The position numbers and the translations under genes are program-made. A model generated the notes under the pieces. The model had not been told where the DNA came from, did not search any database, and saw only the letters and a program-made list of their open reading frames with translations. From positions 162,686 through 226,685 of the forward strand of contig CAKZQC010000006.1 in assembly GCA_937139495.1 (NCBI GenBank): 64,000 bases of DNA, given 5' to 3'. Origin of the DNA: an uncultured Saprospiraceae bacterium. GTDB taxonomy: Bacteria; Bacteroidota; Bacteroidia; Chitinophagales; Saprospiraceae. Positions 29,053-36,563 of this stretch are shown piece after piece (within the stretch, counting starts at the first letter, position 1; each line of letters begins with the position of its first letter).

Positions 29053-30273
29053 CTAGTCGAGCAGTTTGCCTGCAATAAAACCAGTAGTCCAAGCCGCTTG
29101 GAAATTGTAACCGCCCGTAATACCGTCAATATCCATTACTTCGCCACAGAAGTACAGGTTCGGACAAACCTTACTTTGCATCGTTCGCATATCAATACTC
29201 TCTAAGCTCACGCCTCCACAAGTTACAAACTCTTCCTTAAACGTCGTTTTTCCGCTGACTTCGTAAGTATCATTCGTCAATATTGTGGTGAGCTTATGCA
29301 ATCCTTTTTTGCCGAGCTCATTCCATTTTTTTTGTAGGGGCAATTCTGCTTTTTCTAGCAAGAAATGCCAGAGTCTTTCAGGTAATAAATAAGGGCGATA
29401 ATTTGCCAGTTGCTTTTGTGGGTGCTGCTGCACAATTTCTTGCAATGCTTCTAGTACAGCCGCATTATTGACAACGCCTACCCAGTTGATTTGAGCATTG
29501 AATTTATAACCAGATTCGCTCAGTAATCTTGCACCAAAAGCAGAAGATTTGAGTATAGCAGGACCACTCATGCCCCAATGTGTAATCAGCAATGGACCAT
29601 CGGTACGCAATTTGGTTCCCTGAACGCTCACCAAGGCTTTTTCTGCCACGATTCCCATCAGCTTGCGGATAGGTTCTTGCGGCATATTGAAGGTGAAAAG
29701 TGAAGGGACAGGATCTTCTATTTGGTGACCCAAATATTCCAACCAATGGAGTCCCTTGCGGGTAGGGCTGCCGCCAGTTGCCACAATCACTTTATCAAAT
29801 ATTTGGGGGGCGTGGTCAGCTTTCGCAAAAGTCAACTCTATTTTGCCATCTTCCAAGGGGTTCAGTTGCTGAATACCTTGTCCAGTCGCTACTGTTATGT
29901 TTTTGTGTCGCGTTTCTTTGAGCAAACAATCAATAATGGATTGAGAGTCTTGCGAAACAGGAAAAACGCAATTATCTTCTTGCGTCATCAAGGCTACGCC
30001 TCGTTTCTCAAACCATTCCATCGTATGTTTAGTATGGAAAGTTTTGAATGCCTTTTTAAGCGCTTTTCCCCCACGAGGGTAAGCCGTAGCGAGTTCTTTG
30101 ATAGACGTGCAGCCGTTGGTGACATTGCAGCGACCACCGCCCGATATTTTGACTTTGGAAAGTACTTTTTTTGCCTTTTCAAATAAGATAACGACAGCTT
30201 CAGGGTGGTGTTGCTTGACAGCAATTGCCGAGAAAAAACCAGCGGCACCTCCTCCAATAACGGCTACTTTCAT
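29053..30273 (-). CDS. BaiN/HI0933-like FAD-dependent oxidoreductase
   Basis: A 406-residue flavoprotein, normal length for the BaiN/YhiN (HI0933) family. The FAD-binding dinucleotide motif GGGAAG lies at residues 7-12, followed by the family signature KVKISGGGRCNVTN (about 40-53), the VIVATGGSPTRKG segment and the C-terminal TCGGVSLESIDMRTMQSKVCPNLYFCGEVMDIDGITGGYNFQ. Members have been linked to reduction steps, but the physiological substrate is generally unknown. It is convergent with the small-RNA pair. Confidence 0.92.
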   Translation of the reverse strand: MKVAVIGGGAAGFFSAIAVKQHHPEAVVILFEKAKKVLSKVKISGGGRCNVTNGCTSIKELATAYPRGGKALKKAFKTFHTKHTMEWFEKRGVALMTQEDNCVFPVSQDSQSIIDCLLKETRHKNITVATGQGIQQLNPLEDGKIELTFAKADHAPQIFDKVIVATGGSPTRKGLHWLEYLGHQIEDPVPSLFTFNMPQEPIRKLMGIVAEKALVSVQGTKLRTDGPLLITHWGMSGPAILKSSAFGARLLSESGYKFNAQINWVGVVNNAAVLEALQEIVQQHPQKQLANYRPYLLPERLWHFLLEKAELPLQKKWNELGKKGLHKLTTILTNDTYEVSGKTTFKEEFVTCGGVSLESIDMRTMQSKVCPNLYFCGEVMDIDGITGGYNFQAAWTTGFIAGKLLD

Positions 30274-30302
30274 GATTGATTTTAGATGGTTATATACTAG
30301 AA

Positions 30303-30395
30303 ATTAGAAGTTGGACTTCTTGAATATTTGAGGGGAACAACTTGCAAGTCTAATTAGAAAACTTCGGACTTTGAACTTGATACTTTGGACTAAAT
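30303..30395. repeat. AAGTC-word repeat spacer
   Basis: The 124-bp spacer 30274-30397 is full of short words such as GAAGTTGGACTTC, AACTTCGGACTTTGAACTTG and ATACTTTGGAC. It resembles the spacer at 57020-57150, which has the same words in the opposite orientation. No gene is seen. Confidence 0.5.
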
Positions 30396-30397
30396 TA

Positions 30398-30922
30398 TCA
30401 CCAATCCAACGCTTCAATTTTGACTCCGTTGTCAAGTGGCTTAATAAAAATAAACTTATTGTTGAGGACATCTAATCGCCATAGCCAATTCCAAGGCATC
30501 GTATGGACGCATTGCAATTGTTCTCCTTTTTTGTTGCTTGTCCAGAACTCCAATTGTCGTTTTTCTTCCTTACGAATAATCACGAGCAATTTATCTTTGG
30601 GTAGGCGAGAAGCCTCCAATTTTTCGTTGTTAATGACATTGCCCTCATTATGGAATATCAACTGTTCTTTTTCGGTATCAAAAGATTGCTCAAACATAAA
30701 GGTATAAATCTGTCGTTGAGCATCTGTAGGCAGCAAATAAGTCGTGGTATCTTTCGCAATATCATAAATAGCGATATTCGTCAATTTAGGAGCGGCTTTA
30801 GCTACTTTTGATTTGCTAAAAAGCCCACTATTGACCGTTTCTGCTTCCGCAAAAACTTGTACATACAATAAATTTTGATCACGCTCGTGTACCAATCTGG
30901 AGGAAGAAGAACCGAAGTGCAT
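30398..30922 (-). CDS. Unknown protein, co-transcribed with the DbpA-like helicase
   Basis: A 174-residue cytoplasmic protein with no recognised family. It is mostly beta-strand by pattern (NLLYVQVFAEAETV, LTNIAIYDIAKDTTTYLLP, QLIFHNEGNVINNE, DKLLVIIRKEEKRQLEFWTS, FIFIKPLDNGVKIEALDW), suggesting part of a beta-propeller or sandwich. There is no signal peptide or membrane segment. It starts 5 bp after the helicase stop, so it is surely in the same operon and may be translationally coupled. The helicase link suggests an RNA-related role, which is only inference. Confidence 0.7.
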   Translation of the reverse strand: MHFGSSSSRLVHERDQNLLYVQVFAEAETVNSGLFSKSKVAKAAPKLTNIAIYDIAKDTTTYLLPTDAQRQIYTFMFEQSFDTEKEQLIFHNEGNVINNEKLEASRLPKDKLLVIIRKEEKRQLEFWTSNKKGEQLQCVHTMPWNWLWRLDVLNNKFIFIKPLDNGVKIEALDW

Positions 30923-30927
30923 AAGGC

Positions 30928-32241
30928 TTATATTTTGTGTATTCTAACTTTTTTCTTTTTGAGACGGCTGTTATTCAAACGTTCGGCAATCTTGACCGAC
31001 ACATTTTTTTGGATACCGACAAAAGCACAATCTTGTTTGAGTTCAATAACGCCCAATTGTTCTTTTTGCAATTTGCCTTCCTTGAAGAACAAACCAGCAA
31101 TATCGCCTTTAGATATTTTATCTTTTCGTCCACCCGAAATAAATAAAGTATCCCATTGCGAAGCCAATTCAATATCGGTGTCAAGCGACACTTCCTCTAT
31201 TGGACTTTCTGGAATAAACTCAGGTAAGGTTTCGTCTTTCCATTGTAGCACATAAGCCGTCCCTGTCTGGTGCATACGAGCCGTACGACCGTTTCGGTGC
31301 GTAAACTCTTCGAGCTTGTGCGGTAGGTGATAATGAATAATAAATTGGATTTCGGGTACATCTATACCACGAGCAGCCAAGTCGGTCGCCAGCAGCAATT
31401 GGTGGCTACCATTACGAAACTTAATCAAGGCACGTTCTCTATCTTTCTGTTCCATACCGCCATAAAAACAGCCGTGTGGAATATCGTTATCCGTCAAAAA
31501 TTCGCTCACACGATCAATACTTGCTTTGAAATTGCAAAACACAATCCCTGGTTGGTTGCCCAAATGTTTGAGTGCATTGACCAAGGTCGGGAGTTTATCT
31601 TTGTCAGGCGAAATAATGCGCTTAATGCTAATCGTTTTTTTGCCTTCCGATAAGTAATTGACATAAACAGGATTGTCCAATTTGACAAAATCAGGCACCG
31701 CAACACCTTCCGTTGCAGAAGTCAAAATACGTTGTTTTAGATTGGGCAAGGCTTGTACAATCTCTTTCATATCGTCTTCAAAACCGACTTCGAGCGACTT
31801 GTCGAACTCATCGAGTACCAAGTGAGCGATTCGCTTAGTCGAAAAAGTACTGCGACGCAAGTGGTCGGCAACTCTACCGGGAGTACCCACTACAATAGCA
31901 GGCGTGTGCTTCAGTTCCATTTTATCTTTGGAGAAGTGGCGACCACCGTAGACTGCATTGATTTTGAGACCAGAACCCATCTCGCGGGCTACTTGCTCTA
32001 TCTGGATAGCCAATTCTCTGGACGGCACAATAATCAAGCACTGTACTTGCTCTAGTTTTCTATCCAATTGCTCCAATATCGGCAATAAGAAAGCCAGCGT
32101 TTTACCTGTTCCCGTAGGGGATAGCAATACTAAATTATCGCTGACACTCAAGGCTAAAGCGGCTTCTTCCTGCATGGGATTAAGCTGCTCTATTCCGAGT
32201 TTGCGAAGGATACTTTTTTGATTTTTGACTAAGTTGGACAT
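30928..32241 (-). CDS. DEAD-box-type ATP-dependent RNA helicase, DbpA-like
   Basis: A 437-residue superfamily 2 helicase. Q motif LNPMQ; motif I SPTGTGKT (GTGKT at 44-48); VPSRELA (72-78); GTPGR (119-123); motif II is DEFD (144-147) instead of DEAD; SAT at 175-177; VATDLAARGIDVP-like motif V (LLATDLAARGIDVP); motif VI HRNGRTAR instead of HRIGRTGR. The last 70 residues (from LFISGGRKDKISKGDIAGLF) have the pattern of the DbpA RNA-binding domain, which in E. coli DbpA recognises 23S rRNA hairpin 92. A ribosome-assembly role is likely. Confidence 0.9.
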   Translation of the reverse strand: MSNLVKNQKSILRKLGIEQLNPMQEEAALALSVSDNLVLLSPTGTGKTLAFLLPILEQLDRKLEQVQCLIIVPSRELAIQIEQVAREMGSGLKINAVYGGRHFSKDKMELKHTPAIVVGTPGRVADHLRRSTFSTKRIAHLVLDEFDKSLEVGFEDDMKEIVQALPNLKQRILTSATEGVAVPDFVKLDNPVYVNYLSEGKKTISIKRIISPDKDKLPTLVNALKHLGNQPGIVFCNFKASIDRVSEFLTDNDIPHGCFYGGMEQKDRERALIKFRNGSHQLLLATDLAARGIDVPEIQFIIHYHLPHKLEEFTHRNGRTARMHQTGTAYVLQWKDETLPEFIPESPIEEVSLDTDIELASQWDTLFISGGRKDKISKGDIAGLFFKEGKLQKEQLGVIELKQDCAFVGIQKNVSVKIAERLNNSRLKKKKVRIHKI

Positions 32242-32390
32242 GTACGTTTACTTTGATTTGACCGCAAAGATACGCAATATTGAGGGGAAATGTAATAGTG
32301 GGGGTGGGTTTGTTTTTAATTCTGCAAAAAGTAATTTGTACTGTTTTTTTGTTTGATTAAGTATCTTTTAGAGTAGAAATTAGGTAGTCG

Positions 32391-33191
32391 TCAATAATAC
32401 TCATAAATAAAAGTTGTCTCACTACGTAGATGATTGTTGTCGTATCTTTTTATCGTCTTTGCATTTCCAGTTGAGTCACTTACGAAAACTTCCTTGGATA
32501 TAGAGTATTCTTTTGTATGTTCGTGAAAAAAGGTGTACTCATAAACTAATTTATTTTTTCTTCTACTAAATGTCCTGGTTATAAACCATTCATTCATTTC
32601 TTCATTGAAGCTATAAATTTCAAATTTATTAAATAGTTTGTGAAAAACTATTTTGACTGTATCTAGTTGTTCAGAAGTCATAGTATTTTTTTCTAGAGAA
32701 ATTACCATTGCTTTTTCTACAAAAGGAAGGCTCTTTTTGTAGTGAATAAACTGCTTGTAAATATGGTAGAAATAAATGTAGCTATCATAATGTTCATACC
32801 TAAGTTGCTTTTTCCTCTTTTGCAGAGAAACGTGTTTGATTTGAATAGTATCATTGTCATCTATACGCAAATACAAAAGTGTATCCTTATTTCTTATTCT
32901 CCAAATGTCAAATACAGTGCTGTCCGACCAATATTCTTTCTGATGAAGAATATTTTTAGGAGAGGGAATCGTAACGATACTATCTCTATATATTATATCA
33001 CTTGCGTTAATTGAAACGGAATATTTAGAACCATTAGTAAGATTTCCCTCCTTATCATACTCCATGATTAGAGTGTCTATATAATTATCATATTTCGTAA
33101 TTTTTAATTCTCTTTTGAGTAAGCGATGCTGAGCAAAGCTATTAGAAATGAAGAAGCAACTGATACTTAGAATTAAAAATGATTTTAGCAT
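32391..33191 (-). CDS. AT-rich secreted protein of unknown function
   Basis: A 266-residue protein with a signal peptide (MLKSFLILSISCFFISNSFA). The mature part is rich in Tyr, Lys, Asp and Ile with repeated short strands (EYDKEGNLTNGSKYSV, KNKLVYEYTFFHEHTKEYS, NAKTIKRYDNNHLRSETTFIYEYY), resembling toxin-immunity or YD/MORN-like text repeats, but no family is assigned. Base composition is clearly more AT-rich than the neighbours, so recent acquisition is possible. The spacer downstream (32242-32390) shows no feature. Confidence 0.7.
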   Translation of the reverse strand: MLKSFLILSISCFFISNSFAQHRLLKRELKITKYDNYIDTLIMEYDKEGNLTNGSKYSVSINASDIIYRDSIVTIPSPKNILHQKEYWSDSTVFDIWRIRNKDTLLYLRIDDNDTIQIKHVSLQKRKKQLRYEHYDSYIYFYHIYKQFIHYKKSLPFVEKAMVISLEKNTMTSEQLDTVKIVFHKLFNKFEIYSFNEEMNEWFITRTFSRRKNKLVYEYTFFHEHTKEYSISKEVFVSDSTGNAKTIKRYDNNHLRSETTFIYEYY

Positions 33192-33248
33192 ATGTAATTA
33201 GGATTAAGCGTTAGAATTAATGCTTGGATTCAATAAATAAAAGAACAA

Positions 33249-33281
33249 AAAGGGTAGACCTCATCACTGAGGTTTACCCTT
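33249..33281 (-). terminator. Terminator after the SDR-like gene
   Basis: The stem AAGGGTAGACCTC / GAGGTTTACCCTT has one G-U and a 6-base loop, with a T-run (TTTTTGTTC) on the minus strand. It closely resembles the terminator at 2177. Confidence 0.8.
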
Positions 33282-33311
33282 CTATACTATATTGCTACGG
33301 TTATCCTTTCC

Positions 33312-34724
33312 CTACTTCAACCACTCCCAACTCTTCAACAATTTCGGTAAGTCCTTGAATTGGAAATTAATCGTAGCAGTGGCGACGACTTCTAGGTCGC
33401 CTAGTAGGCGTATTTCGCCCTCACAAGGGGTGTTGAGCCACGCCAAATTCCAAGGATAAATATCTTGTTTCTCGCCAATGAAGGTATAGACCTGTTCCTC
33501 AACTTCGAAGTCGAAGGAATAGCGTACTTTTTGCTCCTTGAAGTACAGCAATTCGAGCTTGCCGTAGCAGGCTACCGACTCACAAAGTCCTTCTATAGAT
33601 ACCGTACCTTCTAGATAATTGGTCATGAACTCTTCCTTCATGGGATTGAGCCAAGTCAATAGACTATCGGCACCCCAATTGAGATGGACGGTCATGTCTA
33701 GTGATTGGTCAGGTTTGTCTGCCCACTGATAAGAGCCACTCATTTTTTCGTCTAGTCGGAAACCCAATTCGCCAATACTAGCGTAAGCCATGCCCTCTAG
33801 CATTTGACTAAAGTCTTGTAGCTTTTCCTTGAATGGATCGACAATATCGTCTTCCCAATCAATACTATCGTCACCTTCTACTTGCTTCTGAATAGAAAAA
33901 TTAATCGTCTTGCTGATGGCATTGGTCACAGGACCCAAAAACGGCAAGCCCTTGGTGACCGACTGCCAAAGAGGAGCAAGCTCGGCATGTCTGCCTTTCT
34001 CTACCATTTTGCGTATATTTTTGGCTACTCGTTTTGGTTTTTGTACATAGATAGGAGCTAGAGCGGTGGCTACTTTCGATTTCAAATCGTTGGAAGTAGG
34101 CATCGCGGTATCGAGACCAAAGGGATACATCGTAGCAATATTGACATCGTATTCTTGTGCATCAAGCTGTTGCAATTCCGATAGCATACCTATCGCTGCC
34201 TTGATAGCCATATTGATACCAAAATCAGGTAGTTTGAGAGCCGATTGTCCTGCACAAACGTGTACAATTGTACCGTATTTTTGCTCCTTGAAAAGGGGCA
34301 GAAAAGCATAGGTGAAATAAAGCGGCTGCCACAAATTGGACATAATTAACTTCTGCAATCCTGCGGGACTGCTATCGTTGTCCAAGCTGCTGTTGTCGCC
34401 TGTATTATTAATCAAAATATCAATCGAATCATTGACGGCTATATGACTAGCCAACTGCTGCACTGCTCGTTTGTTGGCAGGATTGACGACAAAGGTTTCG
34501 ATAGGGTGGCGTGTGTAGTCTGCTAAATTTTGCTTTACTTTTTCGAGCTGATCATAATCGCTGTCAGTTAGTAATATTTTGCAACCTGCTTTCGCAAATT
34601 GTTTGGCGGTTTGTACGCTTATTTTCTGTGTGGCACCCGTTATTAGGACGGATTTTCCAAATAAGACGTTGTCTTTTTTTTGTTTGAATATAGACTGAAA
34701 AATGCCGTTTTTTTTCTTTTTCAT
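33312..34724 (-). CDS. SDR-fold protein with degenerate catalytic site fused to a C-terminal beta domain
   Basis: A 470-residue protein. Residues about 20-270 follow the short-chain dehydrogenase fold: KSVLITGATQKISVQTAKQFAKAG replaces the usual TGxxxGIG, then DILINNTG (NNxG) and GTIVHVCAGQSA. The catalytic YxxxK is not intact: the aligned region is FGINMAIKAA, with Asn where Tyr is expected. Residues about 320-470 form a beta-rich domain (MSGSYQWADKPDQSLDMTVHL, LEGTVSIEGLCESVACYGKL, YSFDFEVEEQVYTFIGEKQDI) of a kind seen beside GMC or cholesterol-oxidase-like enzymes; that comparison is weak. The ATG at 34724 is preferred to the GTG at 34784. A non-catalytic or altered enzyme is plausible. 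Confidence 0.75.
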   Translation of the reverse strand: MKKKKNGIFQSIFKQKKDNVLFGKSVLITGATQKISVQTAKQFAKAGCKILLTDSDYDQLEKVKQNLADYTRHPIETFVVNPANKRAVQQLASHIAVNDSIDILINNTGDNSSLDNDSSPAGLQKLIMSNLWQPLYFTYAFLPLFKEQKYGTIVHVCAGQSALKLPDFGINMAIKAAIGMLSELQQLDAQEYDVNIATMYPFGLDTAMPTSNDLKSKVATALAPIYVQKPKRVAKNIRKMVEKGRHAELAPLWQSVTKGLPFLGPVTNAISKTINFSIQKQVEGDDSIDWEDDIVDPFKEKLQDFSQMLEGMAYASIGELGFRLDEKMSGSYQWADKPDQSLDMTVHLNWGADSLLTWLNPMKEEFMTNYLEGTVSIEGLCESVACYGKLELLYFKEQKVRYSFDFEVEEQVYTFIGEKQDIYPWNLAWLNTPCEGEIRLLGDLEVVATATINFQFKDLPKLLKSWEWLK

Positions 34725-35317
34725 ATAATGGAAAGTTCTTATTCTTGGAAAACGTGGAAGAAGCAAAATCACTTCTTTTAGCACTAATTATTCGTTAAAA
34801 TAACACAAATATTGATTTATTTTGGTTAAAACTAGCCCTTATTTGTCGTTGTGATTCACAATACAACTATTCCTACAATATAATAAAGGTGTACCTTACA
34901 AACAATCGCCTTTCGATAGCTGTTAACAATCAAACGTTTAACTACTCGCAAGCTACATCAATGTTTAGTGGTGATGCGGTGTGGAGATACTTACCTCTGC
35001 AAATAAATTTAACATACAGAAAAGGACATAGTAGGCAGCATATCCAAGATACAGAACGTATTAGGGCTAGTACTAGTTGAGCAATAACTAGTATTTAATC
35101 TTTCTATTTTTTGTTCTAAAGCTGTTTATGTAAGCAATTTTACATTTTTAAAGACTTCGAGAAAATTTGGTACTAGGTTTTGTGCTATTTAGCTGCAGAT
35201 GTGGTGCGTAGCAACAAAATCCTAATCGTTATGCCACAAAACTATACATTCTTTGTAGATTTGTAATTGGTCTACTTTTCTTGAAAATTGTAGAATTTTA
35301 ATTAAAACAAAAAATTG
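34725..35317. other. Long spacer between divergent genes, mostly unexplained
   Basis: About 590 bp with no convincing gene; the only frame (34889-35080, 63 codons) has no family match that I recognise. At 35071-35093 TACTAGTT and AACTAGTA form a hairpin followed by T-rich sequence, which would be a terminator if a short transcript came from the left. A -7 element TAGATTTG at 35256-35263 probably serves the porV-like gene. Confidence 0.5.
35256..35263 (+). promoter_or_regulatory. Possible -7 element of the porV-like gene
   Basis: TAGATTTG fits TAnnTTTG and lies 55 bp before the start codon at 35318. The -33 element is unclear. Confidence 0.4.
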
Positions 35318-36460
35318 ATGTACAAAATCCTATTAATTGCTGCCTCGCTGGTAGCTAGCCTGCCTACTTTTGCTCAAAAGTATAGCAATGAATTTTTATC
35401 GATACCCGTAGGAGCGAGAGCTCAAGCAATGGGTGGAGCCAATATAGCCAGTGTCCAAGATGCTACCGCAGGATTTTGGAATCCTGCTGGATTGACTGGG
35501 GTCGAATTGGATATGCAGTTAGCTGCTATGCACAACGAATGGTTTGCGAGTATCGGACGGTACGATTATGTCGGAATAGCTGCTCCTTTGGCAGATCGTT
35601 CGCGTTATTTAGGATTCTCCTTTATTCGTTTTGGGGTCGATAAAATCCCCAATACACTTTCTCTCTACGAAAGTGATGGTACCATCAACTACAACAATGT
35701 CACTACTTTCAATGCCGCCGATTATGCGTTTATGTTTCATTATGCACAATCTTTTGACTCTATAGGTTTGTCGATAGGAGCTACTGCCAAGGTGGTACAC
35801 CGCAAGATAGGACCTTTTGCTACCGCTTGGGGTTTTGGAGTCGATTTGGGGGCGCAGTACCGCAAGGGAGATTGGCGTTTTGGGTTGATGCTCAAAGACA
35901 TCACGACGACTTTCAATGCGTGGTCTTTCAATTTTACGGACGACGAAAAAGAAACACTGAACTTGACTGGTAATGATGTGCCGATTCAGTCGATGGAAAT
36001 CACTCGTCCTACGATTGGTATGGGCTTCGCTTATATCAAGGATTTTAAATTGGGAACACCCAAAGAAGGGAAGAAACAAAAATATTTTGGCTTGACTGCT
36101 GAGATAGACCTCAACTTCACGACCGATGGGCGTAGAAATACCTTAATCAGTGCTAGTCCATTTAGTATAGACCCTACTATGGGGCTCGAATTGCATTACA
36201 ATAACCTTATCTTCTTGAGAGGCGGTGTCAATAATATTCAACAATTCAAAGACATTAGTGACAACCAAAAATGGGCAGTACAGCCTAACTTTGGTGTTGG
36301 CTTCCGTATTTACAAATTCTACGTAGATTATGCGTTGGGTATGAATGCAGGAGGTGCTATCATTGATAACTCGCAAGGGGCGGTATTGTCACACTTGGTG
36401 TCACTTAAGATAGACATTGACTTCAAGTATATCAAAAAAGCATTGGACGATGAAAGCTAA
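35318..36460 (+). CDS. PorV/PorQ family outer-membrane protein of the type IX secretion system
   Basis: A 380-residue protein starting MYKILLIAAS (ATG one codon after a TTG), signal peptide cleaved near TFAQ. The family hallmark lies just after it: LSIPVGARAQAMGGANIASVQDATAGFWNPAGL. The rest alternates aromatic strands of an outer-membrane barrel (YLGFSFIRFGVD, GFGVDLGAQYRKGDWRFGLMLKD, GVGFRIYKFYVDYALGM) and ends with IDIDFKYIKKALDDES. PorV shuttles T9SS cargo from the translocon to the PorU sortase. It lies directly upstream of the sortase gene with a terminator-like hairpin between. Which of PorV or PorQ it is cannot be settled here; its position beside the PorU-like gene favours PorV. Confidence 0.85.
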   Translation: MYKILLIAASLVASLPTFAQKYSNEFLSIPVGARAQAMGGANIASVQDATAGFWNPAGLTGVELDMQLAAMHNEWFASIGRYDYVGIAAPLADRSRYLGFSFIRFGVDKIPNTLSLYESDGTINYNNVTTFNAADYAFMFHYAQSFDSIGLSIGATAKVVHRKIGPFATAWGFGVDLGAQYRKGDWRFGLMLKDITTTFNAWSFNFTDDEKETLNLTGNDVPIQSMEITRPTIGMGFAYIKDFKLGTPKEGKKQKYFGLTAEIDLNFTTDGRRNTLISASPFSIDPTMGLELHYNNLIFLRGGVNNIQQFKDISDNQKWAVQPNFGVGFRIYKFYVDYALGMNAGGAIIDNSQGAVLSHLVSLKIDIDFKYIKKALDDES

Positions 36461-36500
36461 TATTTTTCAATAATTGTATTGCTAAATAGAAAATAGTAGG

Positions 36501-36538
36501 AGTAACTAGAGCGTATCAAACGCTCTAGTTACTCTTTT
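36501..36538 (+). terminator. Terminator or attenuator between the porV-like and porU2-like genes
   Basis: Perfect 13-bp arms (AGTAACTAGAGCG and its complement) with a 7-base loop are followed by CTTTTCC. Only about 26 bp separate it from the porU2-like start, leaving no room for a normal promoter after it. Confidence 0.7.
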
Positions 36539-36563
36539 CCATTGGTTCAAACAAACTAGAAAT

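Larger units (their letters stand above)
28776..29053 (+). repeat. Tandem direct repeat of about 110 bp (two copies, 167-bp period)
   Basis: Copy 1 is 28776-28884 and copy 2 is 28943-29053. The two share AGCTTGGCACA, then AAATATAAAA, then GGTTTTAATTGGGTGTTCTT and ATAGTGTGGGTCT without change, and differ mainly inside the terminator stem. Between them are 58 unrelated bases. The spacer 28661-28775 holds nothing else recognisable beyond room for the dnaG promoter. Confidence 0.9.

Noticed and set aside
28776..29053. Tandem tRNA or riboswitch pair
   Set aside because: No cloverleaf or known aptamer core; each unit ends in its own terminator with no gene downstream in the same direction.
34889..35080. 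63-codon reading frame as a gene
   Set aside because: No signal peptide, family match or clear start context; kept only as a possible transcript in the spacer note.
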